Positions 31,986 through 42,680 of a stretch of DNA of 64,000 bases are shown here, one piece after another. Numbering within the stretch: position 1 is the first letter of the stretch; the number at the start of each line of letters is the position of its first letter. This DNA comes from Craspedostauros australis (taxonomy: Eukaryota > Bacillariophyta > Bacillariophyceae > Mastogloiales > Achnanthaceae): the NCBI GenBank assembly GCA_026770025.1, contig JAMXDE010000049.1, forward strand, positions 404,867-468,866, given 5' to 3'. The position numbers were made by a program, and so were the translations under genes. Under the pieces are notes generated by a model. The model searched no databases. It saw only the letters and a program-made list of their open reading frames with translations, and had not been told where the DNA came from.

Positions 31986-34900
31986 ATGAGCGAGGAAGAG
32001 GAATTGAGAGACATCCCTCTGTCCAACCCGACTATCAAGCAAGAAGAAGGTGCGAGTGAGACTCCACCACGAGAAGAGAAGGAAGCAGCCGCGGCTACTG
32101 TCCTATCAGGCGCAGACGCAAGCGCGATTGACGAGACCGAAGAGGAACGGTCTGCAAGGCTACACCGCGAGAAGGAGAGTATCCTCAAGGCGTACAAGCA
32201 AGAGGAGACTGGTGTGACGGAGAGCATTCGCACAACCAAACGAAGTGGTAAAAGTGAGACACCACCAGGAGGAGAATTTGTGACGAAAACAATCTCCGCG
32301 CAACAACAGGCGAAAATCGAAAAAGTGACAACACAGAAACAGACGGAAATCAAGGGCGCGAGCGCACCAACAACGAAACAACGAATCAACATGGCGACAT
32401 CAGCCAACGTGAACAAGCGACGCATCAAGGCGCCGATGTTCAGCGGTGAACAGGAAGACTACAGCGCATGGGAGTCCCAAGCGAAGGCATACGCTCGTGC
32501 ACAGAAGACGAGAGACGTGATGTTGGGCAAGACCAAGGTGCCAACAGTGAGCGAGATCGCGGCAGCCGCCGGTGAAGCCAAGGAAGCGATGGAAGAGATC
32601 TACGAGCTGGGATGCGACTGCTTCAGCGATCTGATCCTCATGATGGATGCAGAGAAAGGAAAAGGCAAGCAAGCCATCCAGTACATCAACCAGTGCATCT
32701 CCGACGACTACCCCGAAGGAGACGCACACGCAGCGTGGAACGTTCTCGCGGAGAAGTTCCGACCATCCGACGCGGTGACGAAGATCAAACTCAAGCGCCA
32801 ATTCAACAACGAAAAGATGAAGAGAGACACGGACCCCGACATCTACATCACGCAACTCGAGAGTCTACGATCGCGTCTCCACGATGTCAAGTACGAGATC
32901 ACGGACGAGGAAATGATCATGCAAATCCTCAGCACGGTGAGCAACGAGTACAGAACACACATCGTGAACTTCCAACATCAACTCACGTTCAATCCAGAAC
33001 TGGTTACCATCAACACGATCAGAGGAGTACTCCGTACTGCATACGCCACTCACAGAGGAGGCAAGGCATACGTCGACGACTTCCAAGACAGTAACACAAA
33101 GAGCAACGACACCGGCTTCACAAGCACCGGTAACTTCAAGGGTACTTGTCACAACTGTGGCGTGTATGGCCATAGATCCGCCGATTGTCCAGAACGCAAG
33201 AAATCGAACAACAAGAAAAACAACAACAACAACAACAAAATGAACGGAAAGCGTAACAAGGGAAGCGGCTTCAAGGGCAAGTGCAACTACTGCGGCATCT
33301 TCGGACATCGCGAGGCGGAGTGCCGAAAGAAGAAGTTCAACGAAAGCAAAAAGAACAACGAACAAGCCAACGCGGCTACGGAAGGACACGACAAGAGCGG
33401 GCACGAGATGGTACTCTCTGCGAAGGACATGCCGCTCTGCATGTTGGTGTCCGACGACTACATCGAAGACTCCTTCTTCGATAACTTCGAGTGCGTCGGA
33501 AGTGACGACGAAGTACAGGACGATGAGATCGTCCCGGAGTGGCTCAGCGAGGAGCCAATCATCCACGAGGTGGATCCAAGACGCGAGGTGAGCTACGAAT
33601 GCTGCTTCAACGCGCACGACCTGATCGGTTCATACGGCGACGAAGCTGAGATGGACGACGAGGCCAACGATAGCGACATCGAAGAGGCCATGAGCGATGA
33701 CGACGACGACGACGACGCCGACGAGGACGGCGCAGATGAAGACAATGAAGCGAACCACGCAGCGGCGCCACCTCCTCCAGCGGCAGGGAACAACAGATCG
33801 GGCATCTTCGACGAGGATGACAGCGACGAATCCGAGGACGGCAATCATCCAGACGACAGCTTCAATCCAAACGAGCGTGTCGTCTATCCAGCGAATATCG
33901 ACTTCCCACCAATCGAAGATCCCAACAGATCCAATTACCTCCATCGTCATGACACTGTCCCATATGCAACAGAGACAGCATTGGTGATCCAGAAGCAACT
34001 CATCTTCGATGCAGTGATGGAAGCAGGAGTGAAACTGTTCTCAGGAATCGAACGAGGAGTACTCAGACCGATATGGGTGAACATGATGGGATCCATCCTA
34101 TCCGAGAACTTCAGATCAATCGAAGAGATTCTCGTCAACGCGGTCGTCATCAACCGCATACTCGAAGCGAACGAGACAGAGACGATCCCAGAGACGGATC
34201 TACACTACATCCTTGGAGGATGCATGCGCGTACTCTTACGCGAACGACCACGCGTTAACCCCTACGATCCAGCCACAGGATCACATCGCAACAGCACGAT
34301 TCCATCAGACTACGCACAACTACCCGACAACATGGATGACGAGGAACATCACAACCCATACAACGAAGATGGAATTCATGAAGACGATGACGACGGCAGC
34401 TTCAACGACGAGATAGCTGCGGCAGCCGTGGAGCAACTCCACAAGCTGAGCACCAAGTACAAGGACAAGGTCAACAAGGACACCTGGCTCGCCGACAGTG
34501 GAGCTTCGTGTCACATCGTCAATTCAGACGCCGCTCTCTTCAACGTGCGGCACATCAAGTCATTCGTCCAAGTGGGAGACAGCACGAAGCTGGACTCTCC
34601 CAAAATGGGATCCATTCGCTTGAAGGTCAAGCAACGAGACAACACTGGCCACGTCATCCGGCTTGATGATGTGAAGTACACACCGAAAATGGCGGTGAAC
34701 CTTTTCTCCACGAACAAGGCTCTGTACAACGGTTACCAGCTTGGTAGCAACGGCATTCTGATGGACATCATCAACGGATCCGGAACGAAGATCGTATTCG
34801 ACCGAGTCTTCCCCACGGCCAACGGATTCATCACGGGAGTGCAAATGCATCCCATCATGCCAACGAACGACGACAAGGCTTGCACAGCCCTCGTCAAGAA

Positions 34901-37900
34901 CCCATCCAAGGAGATCAGCGCGGTGAGCTTGCATCGAATGCTCGGCCACGCGCCACTCGAGACCATGAAGCGAACGGCAGCTCAATACGGATGGAAGATT
35001 ATCGGCGAGATGCCGGTATGTCGCGACTGCGCGGTCGCGAACGCAAGAGTGAAGAACATTCTGAAGGCAACCATTCCGAGAGCGACTCGCCGCGGCGAAC
35101 GGCTCTTCATTGACATTAGTTACACTAAACACCTAAGCTTCGGAGATAAACGCTACTGGACCCTGATCGTGGACGACTGCACGGATCACTGCTGGAGTTT
35201 CTTTCTCAAGAACAAAAGTGATCAACCAGGATACATCAAACGATTCGTCCAGACGATCAAGTCACAGACTGGTGACCAACAGATCATCTTCCGAGGTGAC
35301 AACAGCGGAGAGAACAAATCCACGCAGGATATTCTCATCGATGCAGGACTCAACGTGAAATTCGAATTCACGGCATCGAACACGCCGCAACAGAACGGTA
35401 GAGTAGAACGCAAGTTCGCGTACCTCTACACCAAGATCCGCTCCATGCTCAACGGAGCACAGCTCGACGAAGAGTATAGGCATGGCCTGTGGGCAGCAGC
35501 TGCTAGCACTGCCACCGCCATCGCCAACATCACCGTAGCGAAGAATCAAAAGGAGTCACCACATCGACAATTCTTCGGCAATGATCCACCGTACGCGGAT
35601 GCACTCCGCACTTTCGGAGAAGTGGGTGTTGTGAAGACTACCTACGGCGGGATCACCGCTAAACTCAAGAATAGAGGAGAAGAGATGGTGTTCATCGGAT
35701 ATGCACACCAACACGCATCAGGGGTCTACAACATGTACAGACCATCGACCAAGTCACTCGTCTGCTCACGCGACATCAAGTGGCTCAATCAATCATACGG
35801 ACAGTTCCGTGGCTGGGCACCAGCACCGAACGTATCCAATGAAACAGGAACGACGGACGCAGACGGCTTCACGACCATCGGACGGAAGGGAGCAATACCA
35901 AGGACGGCAACGCGTCAAACATCGGAAGCGAAGAGAGTATCTTTCGCTGACAGCAACAGATACTATATCCTATCAGACAGTGACGATGAGGACAATGAGG
36001 ACGATGGAGTAGTAACTCAACTAATCCATAACGACGAGGAAGATCGGAGCAAATCCAATCATGAGGATGACGAGATCACACCATCCGGCGACGAAGCCGA
36101 CAATGACACAGGCGTCACTCCTCCGAACACACCAGCGAGGTCTACACATGGTACACCATCCAGACCTCCGCCGAGTAAACCAAGCAAACGTGACATAGAC
36201 AGAAAGGAGAGGATCCGACGTCACGAAGCACGAGGCAGGAAGGGAGAAGCTAATCCCAAGCCGACTACAGGGAAGAGTATTCCCAGAGCTCTGCGTGAGC
36301 TCGCAGACTTCAACGAACGAGGTCGAAAGGAAGAAGGATATGAAAGCGATCCATCATCGAACGAAGACAGTGATGAACTCAGCGACGAGGAGAACGACGA
36401 CTCCAACAACGAAACTACAGATGACGAAGAAAATGCAGATGAAGGAGAGATTGAGATCACTCATTATAGCACAACAGGACTGTACGGAATGAATGCAATC
36501 ATTACCGAATCACCAGCGATCGACATCGGACTGTCGATGCAGGACGAGAACAAAGAACCAGAGAAGCACATCGAACCTACAACATTCGATGGAGCCTTCA
36601 ATCACCCAGACCCTATCCATCGAAAGGGATATCGAGCAGCCATCAAGAAGGAGTTCGACTCCATGGACACACGCAAAGTGTACAGCAAGATCAAACGAGA
36701 CACCATTCCACGCGGCCGCAGATGCTGCAAATGCAAATGGGTCTTCAAGCTGAAGCGTGACGGCACGCATCGAGCACGGCTCGTTGCATGTGGCTATTCA
36801 CAAGTCGCAGGAGTGGATTTCCAAGAGCACTACTCACCCGTCATTCACGACGTGACCTATCGAGTCATGATGGTGATCATGCTGATCAAGAAGATGGACT
36901 GCGCACTCGTCGATGTCGTAACGGCATTCCTACACGGAGACCTCGACGAGGAGATCTACATGAACTGTCCCAACGGGATGGATCATCAACCAGACGAAGC
37001 CCTGACCCTACACAAGCCAATCTACGGACTTGTGCAGAGCGCCAGGCAATGGTTCAAGATGTTGGTATCGACCCTCAAGAATATCAATTTCGAACAGAGC
37101 GCGGCAGACCCGTGCCTGTTCTACAGGAAGACGAACGAAGGAAGCATGATCGTGGCCATTTACGTGGACGATTGCTTCTGCTGTGGAGACTCCAAGGCAC
37201 TGGAGACATTCCTGAAGGACATCCAAAGCAGCAAATTCAAGGTGACAATCGAGCGTGGACTCGGAGACTACCTTAGCTGCAACATCGAACTGAACCATGA
37301 CAAGACTAGAGCGACATTGCGTCAACCACACCTCATCCGACATCTCATCGAAGAGTTCGGAACCAAGGTTGAGAAGATGCAGCGCTATGGGACACCGGGA
37401 ACCCCGGGTCAAATCATCGTACGACCATCCGAAGATAACGGACTGCAGAAGGTCGGAGCGGAAGAACATGCCGAGTACCGCCGAGGCGTCGGCATGCTAC
37501 TCTTCCTCATCAAGCACTCGCGACCAGATATCGCGAACCCTGTGAGGGAACTCTCCAAGGTATTGATCGGGCCCACCAAGGCCGCAATGAAGGAGATGTA
37601 TCGGATCATCAAATATGTGATCGATACAAAGGACTATGGATTGAAGATCCATCCAGCGCGTCCAGACGACGACGGCTGGGACATGGAGCTCTTCTGCGAT
37701 AGCGAATATGCAGGAGACAAGAACACGAGAATCAGCGTAGGGGGATTCATCCTATACCTGTGCAAGGTGCCAATCCTTTGGCGATCCAAGGCACAGAAGG
37801 CCGTCACACTCAGCTCATCCGAAGCAGAATACGTTGCCCTTTCCGAAGCGGCAAAGGAGATCTTCTTCGTCGTGCAGCTACTCGAAAGTGTGGGCGTCCC

Positions 37901-38159
37901 AGTAAAGACGCCGATCAAGGTCCGTGTGGACAACATCGGAGCGATCTTCATCGCCAAGAACCCATCAACATCCCAACGATCGCGACACATCGACGTGCGC
38001 CATCACTACATGAGGAACATGGTAATCAACAAAACCATCGAAATCATTTTCGTCAAATCCGAGCAAAACACAAGCGACGGATTCACCAAGAACATCAAGG
38101 CCGACTTACAACGTGAACACGAAAAGTCGTACCTTGACACATCGAGAACATTCGAATGA
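31986..38159 (+). CDS. Copia Gag-Pol polyprotein (element A)
   Basis: 2057 residues, one ORF. Order: acidic N terminus; Gag with FSGEQEDYSAWESQAKAYA; two zinc knuckles CHNCGVYGHRSADC (388) and CNYCGIFGHREAEC (433); a 390-residue acidic unassigned region including KQLIFDAVMEAG and YILGGCMRVLLRERP; aspartic protease LADSGASCH (D837); integrase HHCC from H983 and catalytic D1043, D1105, E1141 (FIDIS, FRGDNSGEN, NGRVERKF); RT with VVTAFLHGD and YVDD (1726-1729); RNase H with CDSEYAGD (D1905) and SSSEAEYVALSEA. Integrase before RT places it in Ty1/copia. Every catalytic motif is intact. It makes virus-like particles, copies its RNA to DNA and integrates it. Confidence 0.97.
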   Translation: MSEEEELRDIPLSNPTIKQEEGASETPPREEKEAAAATVLSGADASAIDETEEERSARLHREKESILKAYKQEETGVTESIRTTKRSGKSETPPGGEFVTKTISAQQQAKIEKVTTQKQTEIKGASAPTTKQRINMATSANVNKRRIKAPMFSGEQEDYSAWESQAKAYARAQKTRDVMLGKTKVPTVSEIAAAAGEAKEAMEEIYELGCDCFSDLILMMDAEKGKGKQAIQYINQCISDDYPEGDAHAAWNVLAEKFRPSDAVTKIKLKRQFNNEKMKRDTDPDIYITQLESLRSRLHDVKYEITDEEMIMQILSTVSNEYRTHIVNFQHQLTFNPELVTINTIRGVLRTAYATHRGGKAYVDDFQDSNTKSNDTGFTSTGNFKGTCHNCGVYGHRSADCPERKKSNNKKNNNNNNKMNGKRNKGSGFKGKCNYCGIFGHREAECRKKKFNESKKNNEQANAATEGHDKSGHEMVLSAKDMPLCMLVSDDYIEDSFFDNFECVGSDDEVQDDEIVPEWLSEEPIIHEVDPRREVSYECCFNAHDLIGSYGDEAEMDDEANDSDIEEAMSDDDDDDDADEDGADEDNEANHAAAPPPPAAGNNRSGIFDEDDSDESEDGNHPDDSFNPNERVVYPANIDFPPIEDPNRSNYLHRHDTVPYATETALVIQKQLIFDAVMEAGVKLFSGIERGVLRPIWVNMMGSILSENFRSIEEILVNAVVINRILEANETETIPETDLHYILGGCMRVLLRERPRVNPYDPATGSHRNSTIPSDYAQLPDNMDDEEHHNPYNEDGIHEDDDDGSFNDEIAAAAVEQLHKLSTKYKDKVNKDTWLADSGASCHIVNSDAALFNVRHIKSFVQVGDSTKLDSPKMGSIRLKVKQRDNTGHVIRLDDVKYTPKMAVNLFSTNKALYNGYQLGSNGILMDIINGSGTKIVFDRVFPTANGFITGVQMHPIMPTNDDKACTALVKNPSKEISAVSLHRMLGHAPLETMKRTAAQYGWKIIGEMPVCRDCAVANARVKNILKATIPRATRRGERLFIDISYTKHLSFGDKRYWTLIVDDCTDHCWSFFLKNKSDQPGYIKRFVQTIKSQTGDQQIIFRGDNSGENKSTQDILIDAGLNVKFEFTASNTPQQNGRVERKFAYLYTKIRSMLNGAQLDEEYRHGLWAAAASTATAIANITVAKNQKESPHRQFFGNDPPYADALRTFGEVGVVKTTYGGITAKLKNRGEEMVFIGYAHQHASGVYNMYRPSTKSLVCSRDIKWLNQSYGQFRGWAPAPNVSNETGTTDADGFTTIGRKGAIPRTATRQTSEAKRVSFADSNRYYILSDSDDEDNEDDGVVTQLIHNDEEDRSKSNHEDDEITPSGDEADNDTGVTPPNTPARSTHGTPSRPPPSKPSKRDIDRKERIRRHEARGRKGEANPKPTTGKSIPRALRELADFNERGRKEEGYESDPSSNEDSDELSDEENDDSNNETTDDEENADEGEIEITHYSTTGLYGMNAIITESPAIDIGLSMQDENKEPEKHIEPTTFDGAFNHPDPIHRKGYRAAIKKEFDSMDTRKVYSKIKRDTIPRGRRCCKCKWVFKLKRDGTHRARLVACGYSQVAGVDFQEHYSPVIHDVTYRVMMVIMLIKKMDCALVDVVTAFLHGDLDEEIYMNCPNGMDHQPDEALTLHKPIYGLVQSARQWFKMLVSTLKNINFEQSAADPCLFYRKTNEGSMIVAIYVDDCFCCGDSKALETFLKDIQSSKFKVTIERGLGDYLSCNIELNHDKTRATLRQPHLIRHLIEEFGTKVEKMQRYGTPGTPGQIIVRPSEDNGLQKVGAEEHAEYRRGVGMLLFLIKHSRPDIANPVRELSKVLIGPTKAAMKEMYRIIKYVIDTKDYGLKIHPARPDDDGWDMELFCDSEYAGDKNTRISVGGFILYLCKVPILWRSKAQKAVTLSSSEAEYVALSEAAKEIFFVVQLLESVGVPVKTPIKVRVDNIGAIFIAKNPSTSQRSRHIDVRHHYMRNMVINKTIEIIFVKSEQNTSDGFTKNIKADLQREHEKSYLDTSRTFE

Positions 38160-38171
38160 CCGAATGCACAT

Positions 38172-38179
38172 AGGAAGGG
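38172..38179 (+). promoter_or_regulatory. Polypurine tract of element A
   Basis: AGGAAGGG directly before the 3' LTR; the same 8 bases precede the 3' LTR of element C. Confidence 0.85.
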
Positions 38180-38980
38180 TGTCGAGATGTACATGTGAGT
38201 ATATGTCGAGATGTACGAGTATATGTGCATCGTTCACCCGCTATTCTCTCATACACACTTGGACGGTATAACTACATTCGTGTCGATAGTATACTGTGAT
38301 TCGTCAGAATTACAGGGGAAATGGAACACACGAAAAGGGGCAAGATTTCTGGAGGAAATTTGCAAATGACGATTTCTGAGAGAATTGGAAGATCGTCCGT
38401 CCATCCATCAATGGTACCAAGAGAATCTCGAGGTACTTCCCAACTAAACCTCAGATGACGATATCATCTGACAGGCTGCTGCATCACCAATGGAACGTGA
38501 CATCTGGAGAGCAGAAGGACGCCTACTGACGTCGACAGGATGTCATCATGTCACCACGTCGACATCTGTCTCCAAGTCAGAGCAGGAGGCGAAGATCCGA
38601 TGACCGAAGGGCATCAGCATCATGGATACGAAAGGTGAACTTCAAATGGCGAGTACTCATGGAGTAGGAGTCAGTACTGAATGAACGGAGTGTCGAATAC
38701 GAAGTACGTATTGAACACGGAGTATCGTGTGCGACGAGTACATGATGTTGAGAGAGAGAGAGAGAGAGAATACAGAGAAGAGCGAGAGAGCATCTCGCGT
38801 ACCGACTCATAGTCGGAGACTGAATCTACGAAACAGATTGAAGCGCCGAGAGCATCGGGCAAGAGAACGGGCGTACACCGAGAGCATCGGAGTAGCCAAG
38901 TAATGAAATAGCAAACGAACGACTATCAACCAACACCATCTTCCACGATCGTAGGTTACCGTGCGCGGAACTTGCCAACA
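38180..38980 (+). repeat. 3' LTR of element A
   Basis: 801 bp at a constant offset of 7077 from the 5' LTR with no differences noticed. Confidence 0.95.
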
Positions 38981-39235
38981 CGAGTCAGGATATGACCGAA
39001 GCGGAGATGCGTTTGTTCCAGGAGGGCTGACATATCGAACACGGCACCGAGGTTCAAATGCAACAGTGGGTGAACTCTATGATCGCCGTTCACGCGGCGG
39101 TGAGAGCGCAGCGACGATCGCGGTCGATGCACGCCGAGAGGCGGGCGTTGGCGGCTTGGTTGGGGCTTTCATAGCAGACGACACACGACAGCTCGCTCAA
39201 AGCACAGCCCTACGGGGCCTGCGGCGGCGAGGGTA
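38981..39235 (+). pseudogene. Broken ORF, right part (continuation of 30445-31102)
   Basis: Starting with the duplicated CGAGTC, the frame of the left part resumes: a short stretch with DMTEAEMRLFQEG, a TGA, then QQWVNSMIAVHAAVRAQRR and ERRALAAWLGLS ending at a TAG (39174-39176). Continuity of frame across the insertion once one target copy is removed, with two internal TGA codons, shows the target was already a broken coding sequence. Confidence 0.5.
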
Positions 39236-39362
39236 AAGCCTTATGGCACATTTCTAATGTAGTCCTTGAGTTATTTTTATTCACGGCAACAGCAACACTT
39301 GCGAATACTCCACAGCATAATATAGTACAATGGAGCACAGTGACTCATCCTATGGTATAAAA

Positions 39363-39763
39363 ATATACTATACTCTCCACAACATAATAGGATGAACTTG
39401 ATGTTTATCTTAGCAATCCGCAAGTGATGACAAGATAACCCTGAATGGGGTCACACAAGGAAAGTGGTTGTGGAGAAAAATGCTAATGCATGGAAGGAAT
39501 CAATGGATTGACGGGCACTGATTTCGTCTTTTGGGGCAGATTTGACAACGGGACTGATGGTCGTGACTTGAGATCGGGGTGGGCGAGGCTGGCCGGTTAT
39601 GAAATTATGACCCTTACAACCACCTCCAGTGGAGGTGTTTGCGTGGCTCATAATTTCATAATATCGGCTTCTAAGACCCCATTCAGGATAGAAACGTACG
39701 TTTTTGCGGATTTTTAAGATATGCACTTAGATCATCCTATTATGTTGTAGATAGTATATGTGT
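39363..39763. mobile_element. Possible MITE with inverted ends and internal hairpin
   Basis: A perfect 17-bp inverted pair, ACAACATAATAGGATGA (39379-39395) and TCATCCTATTATGTTGT (39732-39748), with weaker matching just outside (ATACTATACT / ATAGTATAT). Inside lies a second inverted pair TTATGAAATTATGA / TCATAATTTCATAA (39598-39661) around CACCTCC-AGT-GGAGGTG. No transposase. Target duplication not identified. Confidence 0.5.
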
Positions 39764-40560
39764 GGATTAATAGACTCCTGGGCCTTATATTTAAAAAGTT
39801 TATATTTTTCGCACTAATCTACAACTAAAAACGTTGCGCATGCGGACGTCGAGGGGAAAATGGGTTGAACAATCGCCAGTCGTGCTTCAGGTTGATTTCC
39901 AGTCGTGCCCATCATTGACACACTCACATTTCGCGATGGTGAGGCGGTTGGGTGTGAAGAAATGTTGAGGATTGTGCAGTGGTGGCAGGCATGCTGAGGC
40001 CAATGCTTCGTTCCGGCTGCAGATCAGGCATCACAATCCAGAGTTGTGGGTTGGTGGGTAATCCAGATCTTGATGCCCAGCTTGACTTTCACACTGCCTT
40101 GTTCTCTGTTCTGCTGCTGTCCTTGGCCATCGTTGGCTTCTGGCCGTTGTTCATCTGCTTTGCTCTTGGCTTCTTGTTTTGGTGTCAATCACTTAATTCT
40201 TCCGAATCGAACTCAGTTTCGTGTGCTTTCCTGTTTCCAAACAAGTGTGATTTTCTTGTTCTCGACGTATTTCACGTTTTGGACCAGAACAAAGGCCTGA
40301 CGTCATCAAATATTGATTCCAAATTTCTGATTTCAGATCATGTGTTGGCGAGAGGTGTTCTCCACCAACCTGTTTGAATTTTCAGTGACCAATCATTTCT
40401 TCTCGATGACGCACAACATTTTTTCGAAAGAGGGACAGACCTTGTATTTGGCAGCGAATACCAGTGGCGATTGGGATCTGGAGAGAGCCCAGCTCGTCGT
40501 CCTGTTGTGTCGGGTGCAATCTCCTCAAGCGCGCCAACCTCTATCACACCAACACACGAC
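39764..40560. other. Intergenic; no gene recognised
   Basis: Plus-strand frame 39979-40377 (132 codons) has a hydrophobic middle but no known domain and no clear continuation. Confidence 0.4.
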
Positions 40561-40570
40561 GAGCTATGAT

Positions 40571-40856
40571 GCTAACAACAACAACAACAACAACAACAAT
40601 GACAACAGCAATGACAACAGCAATGACAACAGCAATGACAACAGCAATGACAACAGCAATGACAACAGCAATGACAACAGCAATGACAACAGCAATGACA
40701 ACAGCAATGACAACAGCAATGACAACAGCAATGACAACAATGACAACAACAACAACAACAATGCCAACAGCAATGACAACAATGACAACAATGACAACAA
40801 CAATGGCAACAATGGCAACAACGACAATAACGACAATAACGGCAACAGCAATCTAA
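40571..40856 (+). repeat. AAC-rich microsatellite with 12-bp GACAACAGCAAT array
   Basis: A run of AAC, then about twelve copies of GACAACAGCAAT, then a degenerate AATGACAAC tail and a poly(A). A 189-codon plus-strand frame (40340-40909) is mostly this array (Asn/Asp/Ser) and is not supported as a gene. Confidence 0.9.
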
Positions 40857-40860
40857 CAAA

Positions 40861-41551
40861 AAAAAAACAGCTCCTGAAGAATCTGTGTTGCAACTGCCAA
40901 TTGTCATGATCGGAGATCGTTCCATGGAAGTGATTGAAAGCACAACCAGCATCCACTACTGAATTCATTGTTGGGGGCAACACGCATCTCGCACACTCAA
41001 ACTTGTCACTCTGCCTGGGCAACGTTTGACCGCGCAAGAATTTTTGTGCTCCGCGCACGCGCGCGACACTTGTGATGTTGACATCTGTCGAAGTCCACTT
41101 TCGATTCGCATTGTCCACGTCGCGCGCTATGATTGGTTAAAAACGAGTCCATCCAGTCGATGATCGTGACATGTTGGTGATTCCTTGTTCTTCGTCGGAA
41201 GTAGGAATTGAGAGTTCTCACAGGACGATTCCGAAATCTGGCGGAGGAATCATCACCACAGGAATTCACGACGAGAAACGTGCCGTGCAACTCTGCGTGA
41301 ATTGCTTGTCCAACGCAAAACTGGGAGCTATGGTAATATATATTTTCCCTTTGGTCTTAGAACGAAGACCCAATGGGATTCATTCGAATTGACAACTGTG
41401 CAAATCCAAAATCGTTCCAATGACAGGCAACACGGGTTTTCTGTACAACACTTTGTTCACACGCATACAACCAATTTCTCTGCTCTGCTCTAATCACTTA
41501 GTCTGTCTCTTTCTCTATTACCTGACTTGGCAAGGCTGGAAGAGCCCCTGA
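40861..41551. other. Intergenic; no gene recognised
   Basis: Follows the AAC array; only short frames. Lies downstream of the Harbinger-like relic. Confidence 0.4.
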
Positions 41552-42480
41552 TCAATAGACAGCTATGGCAACTGCCTTCAATACTGTCTTGTGCAGTTGC
41601 ATATTATGTCGAAATGATTCATAGAAGATCTTCCATTTCTTGAAGAGACGATTGATGATTTCGTGTCTTGCTCTTTCATGTGTCTTGCCATCCCTGTCTG
41701 CATTGGTATTGTAGTTATTTGGCTTGCGTACCCTGGGACTGCTGTACCCTCCATCTGCTTCCACCATTTCACGAGCAAGTTTCCCTGCCAGCGAGCAGCT
41801 GAAGATCTTTGGGTCAGGCCATCAACCACAAGAGAACAGACCATAGCACCAAACAATGTCACCAGTTTGGATGCAAATCTCCATCTTCTACCACAGACTA
41901 GCTCCCTTGTATATGTGGCTGTACCATTTCTTTGAAAAGGATGAGATTCCCGAACATGAAAGTAAGTCACGTCCACTGTGACTTTGCACCTTTGATGTTT
42001 GTCATTCTTAACGGAATTCTTCCAATAAATCTGTATTATGGGTTGCCAACAGTATAAGCATTCAAAAAGACGATGTGAGTTGACATTGTGAAAGTGAGAG
42101 TAGGAGATGTATCAATCTGCTATTGTGTTCCACTTCCTACACCTTTGTATCCCTTCTGAATTTCATCCATATGAAGTCAAGTCCACTTCATTAGAGGTTT
42201 GGGATCTGCAGACAAGTTTTCCACAGTGCAAGAACACAATCATAGTGCCACAAGAAGTACAAGGTCCAAATCAAGTGCTTGGGATGGCATTTTGGACCAC
42301 CACAAGCATGGTTCCACATAACAAGGCACATGCATGGAGAAAGCCCATACAGAGAGATAAGATTTGTTTGTGTTGCTTGTTTTGCTAGGTCATCCAATGC
42401 ACTATGCCCCACAATGTCCAATCCGATTCTGGTTCTGTTGTTCCAGTCATAGAGTCTTGCTTGATTGTTCTGTAAGCATG
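41552..42480 (-). pseudogene. Decayed PIF/Harbinger-like (DDE_Tnp_4) transposase
   Basis: Minus-strand frames in order: LDIVGHSALDDLAKQATQTN and CHPKHLIWTLYFLWHYDC (42470-42230); after a degraded stretch CKVTVDVTYFHVRESHPF, at the position of the first catalytic Asp (about 41980); KWYSHIYKG in a shifted frame; IQTGDIVWCYGLFSCG; VEADGGYSS with the second Asp (about 41755); and RARHEIINRLFKKWKI with the catalytic Glu region (about 41670), ending KAVAIAVY and a stop at 41552. The order matches HARBI1-type transposases (VDG, ADKGY, RHE...NxRxK). It is cut by at least two frame changes and several stops. Ends of the original transposon were not found. Confidence 0.72.
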
Positions 42481-42482
42481 CC

Positions 42483-42581
42483 TGTTGGCAAGTTCCGCTC
42501 ATGGACACTCTTGCGATTGCGTTCGACGGTGTTGGTAGTGGTGATGGTTTCGATTCTGTTTTGGAGTCTCCCAATGCTCTC
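42483..42581 (-). mobile_element. Diverged inverted LTR tail of copia family 1
   Basis: Begins TGTTGGCAAGTTCCGCTCA, the reverse complement of the family-1 LTR 3' end, and remains alignable for about 99 bp to CCAATGCTCTC, but with many substitutions. It stops exactly where the 5' LTR of element C begins. No continuation of this LTR is seen to the right of C. Confidence 0.6.
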
Positions 42582-42680
42582 TGTCGAGATGTACATACGT
42601 GTATGTGTCAAGATGTACATGTATATGTGCATCGTTCACCTGCTATTCTCTTACACATGTATGGACGGTACAACTACATT
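42582..42680 (+). repeat. 5' LTR of element C, left piece
   Basis: First 99 bp of the LTR, ending TACATT, the target duplicated by element B. Confidence 0.9.

Larger units (their letters stand above)
31103..38980 (+). mobile_element. Copia element A, full length, family 1
   Basis: 7878 bp with two 801-bp LTRs (31103-31903, 38180-38980), TGTCGAG...GCCAACA, no differences seen between them. Target duplication CGAGTC at 31097-31102 and 38981-38986. One uninterrupted gag-pol ORF, a polypurine tract AGGAAGGG at 38172-38179, and a palindrome CGTTTATAAACG right after the 5' LTR. All features of a recent, possibly active insertion. Confidence 0.96.

Noticed and set aside
40340..40909. Asn/Asp/Ser-rich 189-codon ORF
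   Set aside because: Mostly a 12-bp microsatellite; the flanking sequence has no coding signal.
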